Below are positions 10,507 to 25,339 of a stretch of 64,000 nucleotides of DNA, in pieces. Positions within the stretch are counted from its first letter, which is position 1; every line of letters begins with the position of its first letter. This DNA comes from Echiichthys vipera. Lineage: Eukaryota; Chordata; Actinopteri; Perciformes; Trachinidae. The stretch covers positions 6,261,571-6,325,570 of the forward strand of contig OY829667.1 of assembly GCA_963691815.1 (NCBI GenBank), given 5' to 3'. The notes under the pieces are model-generated. The model worked only from the letters and a program-made list of their open reading frames with translations, was not told where the DNA came from and made no database searches. A program made the translations under genes and the position numbers.

Positions 10507-11729
10507 GTGAAAGCCGAACCCACGGCGCTTTCGCTCGGCCTGAGGAGTAACGCCATGCCGCGGTTGAAAACGGGCCCGTCCGTTTAGAGCTAACGCTAGG
10601 TGGATATAGCAGGCCGCTTCAAATGTTTATCACCCCCTAGTTGGATACATAACAAGATAAACACTGCTTAAAATCGAGAAAGCACCTTTTAAATCTCATT
10701 CCTGCGCGGTGCTTTCATTTCATTAAGCCTCAACGGCAGAAGTGAGCTAATGCCGGCTAATCTGCTAATTAACGTTCGCTAATAGTTCCTTAGCAACGCC
10801 AACGGTCGCGTCAGTGTCAGTTAGCACGTAAACGTCCAAGCTAGGGTTGACTTTAGCTTTGAATTGTGTCGGAGTGAGGTGGTAATTCACTTTTTTAAGT
10901 ATAAAAACTAAGGTACGGTATGTTGTGTGTGTGTAGAATGGTGTTATATGTTAACGTAACATAACCCAAGCATACATATGACTTGAAACGTGCGACATTA
11001 AAGTAGTGTTTTTAGCTTATTTGGGTCGAAAGCGTGTAAAAAGGTCCGGCTGCGTGTAAACTGTTGGTTTATTTCATTTGTAAGGTGTCAATACGTTAGC
11101 CCATCGTGCTAATGCGCATGCGCTGATACCTGGACCTTAGCTATGAACAGTTGTTTTTAATTTATGCTGCCAAAAAATGGATATATCTGGGCGTTGAAGC
11201 AGTTATTTTGGATTTCTCCTGCCAAAAATAGGTCTTATAATACGGACACTAAAAGGCATGGGAGTTGTTGACCTGGAGCAAAGCAGACATATCCCTTCAT
11301 TCATGATTAATGACCTTTGAGGAAGCAGACTGTCCTTTATCCTTTTTCCCACTACAGCAGCCACATCAAGCCACTGACAGTCTGACTCGTATTTATTTTT
11401 AACCACTAATGTAACCGAGTGAAGCCGGAGGAGATTTCAACTAATACTTTTAGCAGCATTTTCTTTTTCTTTAAAAAAAACAAACAAACAAACAAGAAGA
11501 AGTCCCACCGACCCCTAAGTGGAGCCAAGACTAGGGCGCATGGGACCATGAGGAGCACTGTGTCGGATCTGAACCAGCTTCCCAGCAGCTTGAAGATCTG
11601 ATCAACAGAGAGTTGATTGTGTGGACTCATGGTGGTGATGATGATGATGGGGATGATGATAAAAGAGGCCCAGTGACAGTGTTGATCCCCCGCACCCAGG
11701 AAGCAGAGGCGTGACACAAGGCTGCAGAC

Positions 11730-14700
11730 ATGAGTCTCCGCCAACCCACCTCCACACTGGACAGGTATGAGCCCCACGTCCACTACAACTTCTACTACCA
11801 CTACTCCTACACCTAGTCTGTTTCTTCTTCCTGTGGTTAAGGATACAGAAAAACTCTACTGCTCCCAGATCAGCCTATTGTCGTGTGTTTATCTGACTGA
11901 AGTCCAGTCTGGCCTCTGGAAAAACTAGTCGAACAGGCTGTTTACTGGGGAGGTGATAAAACAGCCCTCAGGAACAAGGAAAAATAGGGCAAAAATAGTG
12001 TACACATGACACTAAGTGCAGCCTGAGAATTCATCTTTAACACAAAATCACCTCATATCACCGTTTTATTCTATCGAGAATCACTTCTGAATCCTAGCGT
12101 AGAATCCCCACACATTTTATCCAGAGTGAGTTTGAGTTTTATTTGTTTATTTGTTGCTCGTCTGTCGTGTTGTCCCGTCCCGTTTGTTACTGTCAGTCAT
12201 CGCCACATTCACCGCGTGGCCTCACACAGTGTTCCTGTGCTCGTCTCTTAGATGCATCTTTGTCTTGGTCGTGTGTCTTTCCTGTTTCTCCTGCTGTCAA
12301 CCTTTTTTCCTATCTGTCTGTGTCTGTGTCTGCGTGTGTGTGTGTGTGTGTTCCACTGTTTTCGTGTGTGTGTCATGTGACAGCAGGCCAGCCACTAAGA
12401 AAAACACCCACCCGTTCAGGTGGGGCAGCTGTCCATCGAGAGCTCACTTCAGAGTTTTGGGGTTAATGACGCCTGCAGACTGTACAGCTGTTGCAGCAGT
12501 TTTTGCACGGGGTCTTCAGATTTGTTGTTTTTCTTCTGATCAAAAAGTCCAAATCCCCAAAGTCCTAAATATGACGAGTCGCATTAAAGAAGCTAGAAGC
12601 AGACAACATTTTTCCTCAACAAATGACAGAAGGGATTACTCAAAACTCTAATTTGTTGTGGATTAGTTTCCCTCACTTAACAATAATGCTGGCCGTTTAT
12701 GGCTTATATCATAGTCATGATTATTAAGGTCAATATTAGAAATCCAGATTAGTTGACAAAAAACAGTGGATTTTCTTGAATATTAAATATTTATTCAACG
12801 TAAAAAAGAAAGTTAAAAAAATGAGATACATATAATTACATATACATTCAAAAACATAATTCAAGATTCAAGAAGCTTTATTTATCCCGAGGGAAATTAC
12901 TGTGCAACAGTTTCAATACAAAGATGGGAAAGGTTCAGAGTAACAATAAGCATAAAAACATAGTCAAATCAAAATAAAGCTTACATAAAATAAATCAAGC
13001 AATTAACTAAGTGTGACAGAGTGCAACAGACATTGTGGTTAAGCGCAGGTTTATACAATATACAACATTACGCAGCGTGCAGTTTAGCAGCATATTGAAA
13101 TAAAATAGGTACAAACTAAAGAAGTGATAAGGAGCGATAAGTGAAAACAGGGTTAAAAGTGTAGCAGCATTAGATAAAATAGCTAAAAAGTGCGAAAAGA
13201 GAGAGAGCAACTGTTGCTGGCTGCCGCTTGACACAGCGCCGGAACCAGACACCTGAAATATTTAAAAATAAATATAAAATAAATATACTAGACCAAAACA
13301 AATCCGATCAAATATGTTGTAGTGCACTGCTACACCTGTAACATATATTAAACATTTTGGTGACTGTGTTATTATTACATATTTCCAGTCAGCGACTCAT
13401 GGAAATAAGTGAAAGTGAAGCAAAGGCGTGTGCTGGATTTGTAACACTGTGAAACCAAATGTTGCGTGATAAGAGTTTTATCTCCATTGTCTTGTTAATA
13501 ATCACTGGAAGCCTAAAAATCAATTCAGAATAAAATAACATTAGTCGCCCAGCCCTACGTCACCACTTCACCACTTCACCAGTCGCTCATTATCTCCAGA
13601 CTCTCGCAAATCACAACAGACCTGTGTTTCACTACCCTCTCTTTAAGCCAACCACTCATAATGAAACCAAATCACTTCAGTGTTTACACTGTGTCCTTGC
13701 GCGGTACACCCTTAAATAAATACATTCTTGGAAGTCGAGGCTGCCCTCAGTGTTTATCTCTGGGTATAAAGGGCGTGGTGATGATGCGTTCACTTCAGGA
13801 TTTGTTCTTCATGCTAAATGTCTCTCTTTTTCTCTCCCTTTATCTGCCTTTTTCTCCGTCATGCTTCACTTTCAGCCCTTTCGCCGCCTGGTGAGTTTTC
13901 CCTTTCTTGTTGCTTCTCGTGCGTTATCTCATATCTCTCACCCTTTACACATATCTGACTACGGGCCTCTCTTGACTCTTCTTCCTCTGACTCTCCTCTC
14001 TTCTGTCCGGTTGCTATGTTTAATTGCAAGCTTCCTTTCCCTCTTTCTCTCCGGCCCTCGATTCTCCTTCTCTTCCTTTATCCCTCTCCCCCTCCCAGTG
14101 CAACCAGCCCTCCCAGAGCACTTTCATAAATCACCCAGTTTAGTCTTGTGTCACGCTGAGCCTCTCTTCCCTTCGTCTCTCAAACCCAGGCTCAGCAGCC
14201 TGACCATCGGGGACTCGGAGCGCAAATCCTCCGCCACTCAGCAGAGGGAGCCGACGGTCGAAGTCCCCGCTGAGAGTACGGGTAAATACGACGCTGGTTT
14301 ATGTTTTTGTTTCTGGATCCATTTAGCTATATCTAACATAAATCAGTATCTCTCAAACACTATCGACATCCTTCTGTCCTCCTCTTCCAGGCACGGGTCT
14401 CGTCCAGAGATGTGTGGTCGTGCAGAAGGACCAGCTCGGCTACGGCTTCACCGTGTGTGGAGAGAGAGTCAAGCTAGTGCAGAACGTCCGACCAGGTAAG
14501 CAAGTGCTCAGTTTACGCTTAGTCTGTTACTTTACACACAGGCGCTCCAACAAACTGCCATCAGGATGCAACCACTGACTCAACTGTATCATATTGCACA
14601 TGACCTTTTATTTCATTGTTTTATCCTGTGTGGGTCTGGTGTCCTCCTGAGTATGTAATGTATTGTGCGGTTTGTCTTGTCCCTTCGATTTGTATTTTAT

Positions 14701-17700
14701 TTATTTATTTAGTAGTATTTGTATTTTTTCTATTCTTTTTAGCAGGGAAATTAGCATCTTGGCTATAATCCGGCACTTTTACAGTGATATGTTGTTATCG
14801 TTGTTCATTAATGTGCACTGTCCCTAACAAATTAAGTATTGATTGATTGATTGATTGATATATTTGCAGACTGATTTTGGGATGTTATTGACAAAGAAAT
14901 GCATGATGTAGGGTTCAAATACAGTTGAAAGTCAGTTCTTAATGTTTAAAGGTTATCTTTATTGAGCCACCGGGGGAAATGTCTCAAAGGTATTAAAGAA
15001 AATCTATCAGTAAAAGTATTTTTAAATATAATATTAGTCGCAGATGACATGGGCGGTGATAAATCACTTGTTTATTGTAGCACACATGACATTTGAGTTA
15101 GAACTAGGGCTGCACCTAATGATTATTTTTATTATCGATTCATCCGAAAGAGTAAGTCTCCATATTCCAGCCATTTTGCGTTAAAAATTACTTTGACAAT
15201 CGATTATCAAAATGATTAGCCATAGTTTTTTACTAATCGTCTCTACGTGAACTTAACACTTAATGTCTTTAATCATCTTTACAGGTGGCGCAGCAGTCAA
15301 GGCCGGGGTCCAAGAAGGGGACCGCATAATAAAGGTTTTTACTTCTTTCGGTCACAGACACTGAAGCTGCCAGGCTCTTCCTGACTCTGCTGTTGATGAG
15401 TTTGCTCTTTTTCCCGTCTGTCTCCCTCTCAGGTGAACGGCTCGCTGGTGTCCTCCATGTCCCATCAGGAGGTGGTTAAGCTCATCAAATGTGAGTTTAG
15501 AAAGCAGTGATTGTTGTCCATGTTTGCCTTTTTTTTTTCTTTGTCAATGCCTGTTTTTGTGTCATGTTTGGTATGTTTCTGTTTTTAATCTGATTTTATC
15601 TGGTTCACTTATTTTTAATCGTCCCATAGCTGGAACTTATGTGGCTCTGACACTACAAGGGCCGCCCCCTTCAGCCACCTCCCTGCCCTTAGAGCCCCTT
15701 TCCGCTGACCTCACACCCAATCAAAGAACGTCTCAGGGTGGGGAGGCCCCGCCCCCTCCACCTCCACCCCTGCCCTCTGGACTCAGCAGCACCCCATCCC
15801 AAAGAATCACTGGACCCAAACCACTACAGGTGAATGAAACAATAGCAAAGGTTGATTAAAATTGAGGAAAAGTAGGATCGGGGATGATCAAAATAATTCA
15901 CAATTTCTGTTCTAAATGTGTGTTTTTTTAGGACCCAGAAGTACAAAAACATGCCACTCAGATACTCAGGAAAATGCTGGAGCAGGAAGAGGCTGAACTG
16001 CAGGTAAACACACTCACTACTACTCAACGCCTTGTTGCCTGGTGCTTTGAACATTATCAGTCACAGTGACACTGTTGATTTAATTTCATTTACAGGAACT
16101 GATGGAGGAGCAGTTGAGGAACCCGTCGTCGTCACTGGGGGAGCGGATTGAAAGTGCCAAGAGGAGAGCTCACCAAGTCAGGGTCAAGATTCAGCAAGAT
16201 CTGGTGAGGAGACCTGAACTCTATGCATGTAACTTTTGGTCACGTGACCAGATAATTTCAGTTAAATTCAAGATAAAGTGGTTTTCATACATTTACTCGT
16301 CATAATTGCAACCATCAAGCCGATCACATTTTAGTGTAAACACTGTAAAGGGTTTTAAATTCAAATATCTGTCAGTTTTGTGTTTACTACCAGTTCTGCT
16401 GCCCCAAAAAGCTTTAATAATAACATTATTGAAATAATGAACTGATGCTTTGTTCTGCTTCTCTAGGAGGGAACGCGATCCGAATGTGCCACGAGCTACG
16501 TCATCGCAGGAGAAGGTTTCTATCTCTTTATCTTTTACCTATTTAATTAAATATAATAATGCACACTTCCGAGTTTAAAGGTCCCATATCGTGCTCATTT
16601 TCAAGTCCATGCTAGTATTTTGGTTTTCTAGTGGAACATGTTTACATGCTTTGAAGTTCAAAAGACACAAAAAATATTCCATCCTGTCTGTCTGAATATA
16701 CCTGTATTCGCTCTCTGTCTGAAACACTCCGTTTTAGCGCCTGTCTCTTTAAGACCCCCCCCCTGAAAGAGACCAGTCTGCTCTGATTGGTCAGCATTTC
16801 TTCCGGGTTTCCCTTCTCTGCACCATTATTGCAGCCGGGGATTGACTGTAACGTCACTGTAGCGTCACTTTCTACCTCTATGTTATAGTTGTGACATCAC
16901 AACTGTACAGGAAGTCCTGACGGCTTGTTTAAAGACACAGTTTCTTTGTGAACTGAGTGCTTTTGATACTTTCACAATATTTATAAAGCCCCCCCAGCTG
17001 CTTTATAATAAAAAAGACATGGAAATCTCACATTTTACAGTATGGGACCTTTATAACTATTCAACATATCAGCAGAAAATAAACAGAAATAGGTCAAATA
17101 ATTGGAGATCTCGTAATGCATAGTATACAATGTAGTGGTTGTTTTATCAAAGTGGCTTAAAATGGGTCTTCTGTTGTGAAATACGCTGTCCAAGGTCAGG
17201 GGTGTCATTCACTACCTAGTATAAGGGGTTTAAAACTGCTCTGTGCTTTGGCAGGTCGACTATCAATGGACTCAAGCGAAGGAGACATGGAGGTAGGCCG
17301 CACACTCCTGTCTTTACGTAAACTGGTGAGATTGTACGTGTGTTTGTGTATGTGATGGTCCCACTCATCCCGTCCCCCTTGACCTCCCTCCCTCCCTCCC
17401 TCCTCCTCCTCCTGCTCCTCCTCCTCCCCAGGCCTTTGAGAGTCCCCACTCCTCCCCCTCATCCTCCTTCAGGATCCCACAACACCGACGGCAGAACTCC
17501 GACACACACACCCTGTCTGATTTGGTGAGATCTGCTGGAGTTATGCTGAACATACACAAATACACTAAATACTTCTTATGAACGGTTTTCCCTACTTCCC
17601 TACCTATTTCACATCATCCAATCGTTTTGCCGCATGCACAGTATATGAATGAAAATGGCAGATGTGCTTGGGCCCGCTGTAAGTGTCCTCAAGTGTGACT

Positions 17701-20700
17701 GAGTGCTTTCCATCTCTTGAAATCTGTGTGTGTCCGTGTTCAAAGGGCGGAAAGGCTCAGATCATCGGCCCCGAGGAAGAGGACGAAGAAGACGACGGCT
17801 ATGCATTTAACGAGGTGAGGAGGACACGTGGTGTGACTAATCCTTGATGTGGTTTTCAGCAGTCTTTCTTTTGCTACCCCTTCATCGTTTTGCCCTTGCT
17901 GCATCTTGCTGTTCCCTCCATCTTTACGAGTATTCACGTATTCTGCATCCTTCTGTCAGATGGACGGCCCATTCCAGGACATCGAGTTGTTGAAGTCTCG
18001 ACCGGCACACATGGCCGTGTTCATGAGATACGTCTTCACCCAGCTTCTGGACCCCAACCCACTGGTCAGTCCACATTAGATGTTGTGTGAATGTATTTAT
18101 TTTTAATTTATGAATTTAAATGGTCAGCAATTTACTGATACTGAACACAATGGTTTTATATTTTATTTTCAGTGCTGGCAATTCAAATGTATTCTGCTAA
18201 CTTTTGATGACATACATTCGTGATCACGTTTGTCCACAACAGCTGTTTTACCTGTCGGTGGAGGCCTACCTGGGCTCCAGCACTAAAGACGCCCGCGCAC
18301 TTGCACCGCAGATCTGCTCCCATTTCCTCGACCCAGATGCAGTATGTACCAACATGTGTTTGTTTTCTACTTGGATTCAGGATCTGAAAGTGGCACCAAA
18401 ATGTGGATACAATCAACCGCTTTATAAATAAAAGCGACATCTTTGGCCGTAGAACCTTATCGTTTTGATTGGCCGTCGAGGTTCACAGACTTTGAACTAA
18501 TAACCATCAATCAATCGAACTAGAGGAATTTGTAAAGTTGACAAGTCGTAGTGAATTTGGTTGTAATTCAAACACTGGAAATGTCCATGGATGTTGTGTT
18601 TTTTGAGTAAATATATTGAACTTTTGATGATTTTTTATCTGTCATTTTGTGTGTTTCCAAATAAACTTGCCTTACCGAAAAAAATGAAAAAATATAAACG
18701 TGAAAAAAAAATGCCTTTTCTATTTTTCTTCCTTGTAGCCCCTGAAAATCAAAGTACGAGAGGAGTATCTGGCAGATATAGGTAAGAGGACTAAAAGAAG
18801 GTTGAGCTCGATTTGATTTGCATTCTAAGTCACACGACACTTGTAAGTGTCCCCGCTGACATCACCTTGTGTTTACGGTCCCTTCAGAAAGTCGACTTCA
18901 TGCTCAGGAGGACATCAGAGGACCTCTGTCCGAGCTGCAGCAGCTAGTGCTTCCGGACATCCAAGACCAGATACAGGACTACAGGTACATTACTCAAGAC
19001 TGGGAGTATTTAAAGAGACACTAGGGTATTTTTCAACCTGGGCCTATGTCTTAATCCCTATTCGGACGGGACCAGTTTAATGTGGGGACGTGGACAAAGA
19101 GGCCACACATGATTTCCGAGCTCATATTAACCTGACGAGCTTATGTTTCATAGGAACAAGCAGATGATGGGCCTCGGCTCTCTGTTCGGAGAAGGAGACC
19201 TGCTGCAGCTGGACGGAGACCCGGCGAAGGAGAGACAGGTGGTGGACAGACAGGTCACCGCCCTCTGGGAAATACTGTGAGTCTGTCACTCAAATGCTGC
19301 TGTTGCTTCGCAGGGTCATGGCGAGGGCGACGGTTCATTTTCCGGAAAAGTTGACTAATCTTTATTTCACTGATGTCACTCTAGAAAACCTCGGGTTGTT
19401 TTTCTTTTGCAATTTATTAATATGTATATTTTATTTTAGTGCCAAAAGATAAAGCAAAACTGATTTCTGGGTCTAAATCCACCCGTTAACTAAGGATACA
19501 TACTGTAACCAGGAAGTGAATGTTAATCTCCACACACTCAGACTGTTTCCTAGCAACAGGGTCAGATGTCTAGGCTCCAATAAAACAGTTATGACAAAGT
19601 GATAGGAAGAGCTCACCCAAGCTATCATAAAAAAGGTCGTTACCACAGCGGCAGAGCCTGGAAAACCACGTGACATTTCCTCCTTTGACTTTATGCACAC
19701 ACGGGCCGATTCCCATCACATGACTGCTGCGCTACACTCTGATTCTTCCACCTGTGTTTGCACCTGAATGAACTGGATTTAACTCTGAGGAACTACACTG
19801 CATATCTCTTTGAAAGTCTGTTATTTGTTGCGGGGCGAGTTAACAGCCTCTTTATGTCTCTCTTTCTGTCCCCGCTCCAGATCAAAGCACGAAGAGGACA
19901 GAAGGTAAACAAAGCGCCTTGTCCATCCGAGCGGAATTTAATTTAACTGCAATCGGTCTGAGCGATTTGCTTCTTTCTTTCTTAACATCTTTTCTTTGTT
20001 TGTTTTCCCGTGTGGGCTACTCTCCTCTTGTTTCCATGTTTGTCCTGTCTCCCGATCCGCCCCGCCTCCCTCAGTTCTCCTCTTGCGTCGGCCGTGCACC
20101 TGTACCTGCGTCACTCTGGTATCAAGCTGAGAGACTCCAAGGTCTTCCCTGGGCTGAGCACAGAGAAGGAGAAGTGGCTCGCTTTCTTAAAGACGAAGAA
20201 GGTAAGGACGGAAGGGAGAGATGTTGGAAATGATTACGACAATAATAATGTTGTCTACTGTTACGTTGAGACCACACATCTAAAAATGCTGTGTATCATT
20301 CAAAATGTAGGCATCTGTTTTCCTTTTTCTTAATATGCAGGAATAGAAAACTTTCTGCCTCATTTCCACTGCATGGTTCGGCTCTACTCAAGTCACTTTT
20401 GGTACCAGGCGCTTTTCTCTAATAAGTTTTCCACGATCAGCATAGTGATGAACCTTTTATCAGGGGCGTTGTCCGCAGTTTGTAAATTGTAGTTTTGTAA
20501 GCTGCCATAAATTCAAAATGGCGGGTTTGTGTAGGATGCGGTTGCGGTTCTCTCTGACCAATCAGTGACCTGCAGCGTTTTAACTCCACCTTCTAGTATC
20601 AGTTCAGCTCACTTGGATCCTCAACCGTCTGGCTACCAAAAAAAGTACCAGGTACTATTCGCAACTTTTGCTAATGCAAAACCCAAACGCAGGTAGTCAA

Positions 20701-21069
20701 GTCGTGCCACACCATGCAGTGGAAATGCTACATTAATGCCCCTGCACACCACGTCTGTGGTCTGACGCTAAAATTGGCGATAAGAGCAACGAGCAACACA
20801 TTTTTTGCAAATGCGGAAAAAAAACTACGCAGAGCGGACTTTTTTATGTTGCAAAAAGAATAGAAGATGAACAAGAGTCATGTATATATGTAGATTATAT
20901 AACAGGACTTTACGGATCCTCTCTCCACAGCTGAGTGGCACCAAGAAAGAGAAAGATGGAGAGGATAAAAAGAGAAATCCCATCCTGAAGTACATCGGCA
21001 AACCCCGGTCCACATCCCAGTCAAGTAAATACACACACACACATACACACACACACACACACACACAGA

Positions 21070-21111
<42 letters not shown>

Positions 21112-24100
21112 CACACGCACACGCACACGCACGCATGCATAGAACCAGTAAAGTATATTAGGACCTTTACAGTAAATAATGTAAATGCCTAACATACACA
21201 GACCATAATGTGAGATGTTTCGTCTCATCATCACGCTGGTATTAGTCCGTCTGTGAAAAGTCATTATCAGCTGACAGTATTGGTACACTGTCACACCACA
21301 TTAGAGGCGTGCTAACACAAACGTGTGATGCTCTCACTCGTATTTGTCAGACAATATTGATTTATTCCCGTCCTCTGTTTGCCCTGTTATTGTTTTTGCA
21401 GGTTTATTTATTGGTTTATGGAATTATCATTGCGTCTTGTTCTGATTTCATTGTTTTCTTTTTGGTTCATTTTGGTTTCGTAGCATTCCATGTCCCGTTG
21501 TCACCCACCGAAGGTATATCTTTTATATTATTTCACTTTTGTTTTTAACCCTTTGACCTTTCATTCTGCTTTTTCACAAATTAGTTATTCTTTGTGGAAT
21601 GTATTTATTCATTTTATACACATTGACCCTTTTATGTGGACTACTTTACCATCCTGTAAAAATTAAAGTAATATGTGTGTGTGCAGTCCGTCCCGGCAGT
21701 GTGAGGAACATCATTCAGCAGTTTGAGAATCACACAGAGACGGGAGAGGAGGGAGGGGACGCTGCCGACCCCCAGAGGCTCTCCACCAGCAGCCTGGGAG
21801 AAGACAGCATGGAAAGGTAGCTCTGAAGTGCCACTTAAAGGGATCGTTCAGATGCTTTTGAAGGGAGGTTGTATTATGTGCTTATCCATTAGTCAGTGTA
21901 TATAGTGTATAATATCAGTTTAAGTGTACACTATATTTGGAAGAATTTCATCGTTTCCCTTTCCATCAGAAAGCCCTGTTTGAGTTTACATAGAAGGAGC
22001 AGAAGCCGTACGTTGCTCTCGTCAAATCCACCAGACTCCTTGCATTGACAAAAACTGGAATCCAAGATTGAACCCTTTGAAATACCAAAGTAACACAATA
22101 ACGCAAACAAACTAACCGATCGATGCAGCGGTAGACCAGCAACTCCTGCGTTCTGTCAGGCAAAATTAATGTTTCTGTCAATGTCAATGGAGTCTGGTGG
22201 CTTTGACGAGCGCTTAGATAATAGCTTCAGTTCCTCATCCTCAAGGGCATCTGCTGACAAGGTAAAGCGGTGAAAGCATTTTATTTTAAGGTGGCTAAAA
22301 TAGGTTTTGATGTCGCCCCCGTCCACAACAGTACATTGCTTAGATTTCGTGTCTGCTTCTCCAAACTGCGAGCGTGTTACTGGATAAGTCCCTCATACAA
22401 CCCCACTCCATTCCAAACTATCCCTATATTCTTTTAAACTACATCGTCACCTGAAGGAGCATATGTTGACTATCATCTTATATGGGTGGTACAGCACCTT
22501 ATTCAAAGTGTTTGATACTTGCTGATTTAGTTAAAAAACTATATGCATTCTTTACGCTCTCTCTCTTGCAGCCCCACGGTCTCAGTGCGTCTGGCACGCA
22601 GCGAGTCATTGAAGGCTCAGGGAGAAGGCCGCCGGCGGGGCGTGGTCTCGGGGACGGAATCGGTCCCCCGCTCTCGTAGTGACGTGGACATGGAGGACTG
22701 CGGGGAGGAGAGGGAGGGGCCTGGCCTCAGGCTCCTGCAGCACAGCACGTCATCATCCGCGTCCAGCAGCTCTGCACGGTAAAGATTGTTTTCATGTTGA
22801 CTATTGGAATCTCCCATTTCTACAGATGAAATTAAGATACAGACATGGATGCTTTTAAATTGATATAATTACATAAGCTTCAAGAATCAAAGCTCGCCTC
22901 TTTTATCTCAAACACCCCGGACATTAACCCCAGGAAGTGTAGGATTTCACCTCATGCCATCTCTCTCTCCACTCTCTCTCAAACTCAGGTCTCTAGAGAA
23001 CCCTACACCCCCATACACCCCTCGGTCTAGACGCAGGTGAGTTTCGATGTCATCCCCGTAGATGATCAGAGATTTCAGTCATTTTCTGGCAGGAAATTAG
23101 AAATAAAGATGGCTGACTTCTTTCCCACATGAAATGGCTTGGTTCACAAGAAGCTTTCATTATCTCTCATTTTGTCCCCATAACGCTTGTATAAAAATGT
23201 GTCTGTTTGTTTGTCCATCACGTCGGTCCATCTCCCCCACCTGTGTTCATATGTGTGACCATGAAGGAGTGTGGACTCACCGTTGGCCCTGCTGCCCGAC
23301 GCTGCGGCGCTGGAGGAGGAGGTGTGCGACGGTCAGAACTGGCAGGACACAGTTCCTCCTCAGCTCCTCGCCACGCTCAGTCCGAGGGAGGTGGAAAGAC
23401 AGGCCGTCATATACGGTACCAGATAAATTCAACACTTGTTCCCGGCAAACATTTTCATACGATTGTTAGTTTCATTATCAATTCTTTGACACGCAGCGAT
23501 CATGATGTTGATCAACCTCTCTATTTTTCCACCTCTCTCCACGTCGTCATCAGAGCTGTTCACCACCGAGGCGTCACACATGCGGACCTTGAGGGTCCTG
23601 GACCAGGTCTTTTTCCAGAAGATGAGGTCTGTGCTGAACACTGACGAGCTGGCTTGCATCTTCCCCAACCTGCCCCAGGTTTACGAACTCCACGGTCAGT
23701 GTGCGAAAGCGAAAAATTACAAATCCAGCACTCATTTGACTGCACGCACATTCTGTGTACTTCATTATAATTACAGGCGCACGTATAATGTTTTGTCTGT
23801 GGATTTATTTGCTCTTGTTTGCATAATCAGGAGCTTTTCAATCTATTTTCAAATCATAAACAGCTTTAAGAAGAGTAAGCATTTGAATATGAGGAAAATC
23901 GTGGGTGTTTTCTGTGTGTAAGAGTGTCGCTGCTCTCTGCTTCTTCTGTTTGCACAATAAAGTGAGTTGTACTTTGAGTCAACATGTATTCAGGGCTGCA
24001 TGTTGCTAGGTAAATATGTAAATAAGTGAAGCAAATACTGACTGTTGAGTGTAATCTCAGCCTGCAGCTTTCTTGAGTCAATATGTATTCTGGGCTTTAA

Positions 24101-25307
24101 TTAAGAGCCAGCATGGAAGTATATGGTATGATATTATTGCCATACTAAACTCCATTTAAAGGTTATTTAATTGGTTTAATTTGAAAAGATGTAACTAACA
24201 ACCTTCCACGTCGGGTTCTTTTAATATCCCTGTTAATTTGGCTTCTGTATCTGTTCTTCGCAGCAAGTCTGTGCGAGGCGATGAAGAAGCGAAGAGAGAC
24301 TCTCATCGTTCAGGACATCGGGGACGTTATGCTGGCCAGGGTGAGTGAAATAATCATCGCCCTCAGTTCCATCCGCCTTTCTTCATCTTCTCATTTCTCC
24401 AGTAATGTTTGTGCGCGGTGTATTTAGTATGTTTAACAGAGGCGCGTGTGTTCGTGTGTATTTCCAGTTTGAATGCGCAGCTGGAGACGAGTTTCAGGAA
24501 CAAGCGTCGCAGCTGTGCAGCCAGCAGTCTCAGGCTGTGGAGCTAATCAAGAACAAACAGCGTAAAGACCCTCGCTTCGCTCACATTATCCAGGTACACA
24601 CACACTTCCACGCCTGCCTCAACACGTATGCTTCTGTGAGCATTTCACTCAAAGAAGACGGTTATGGTTATTTCTGTATGATTAGGAATGTTTTCTAGTT
24701 TTGCCAAGATGATTATTATAATTCTACTATTATCATTAATAATATGAGTACTGCTATAAGAGTAGTTGTAGCTGTGTTTGTGTCGTCTGGACTGTTAAGC
24801 TTTGAGTTGTAATGTGGAAACAAAACACATGCTTCAAAGATGATATGTTGTATTTTATTGCTCTGAGCATTTAAACAACACTTCAATAGCTGTTTCCAGT
24901 ATTTATGAATGATGATTTTTGTCCCACGTTGGTATTGTAAAGTCCAGTTTAGACCAAGGATTCGCACCAAGATGAAACTTGCAACAACCTGCAACATGCA
25001 GGTCTGCAACGTTCTGCCCGTTCACACCAGTGAGCCGAGGCGAGACGGTGTAACATCTCCATAGAAACACCTCTGTGTACTTCCTTTTAAACCTCTGACT
25101 TTTCGGTCTTTTTTTGTAGCTGGATATATGTGTAGCATTATAAAATATAAGTGAAGACAGAGACGGTGAGATATTTGCTACAGCTGCATTTCTAGTTGTC
25201 GTTTTATTTCCCTGATTCACTGCTTCGTTCTGGATTACGGCATTCGCTCGCCTTATTCATTGTATTGCTCGCTCGACCCTCTCTCTTTCGCTCTGTCTCA
25301 TTTTCCC

Positions 25308-25339
<32 letters not shown>

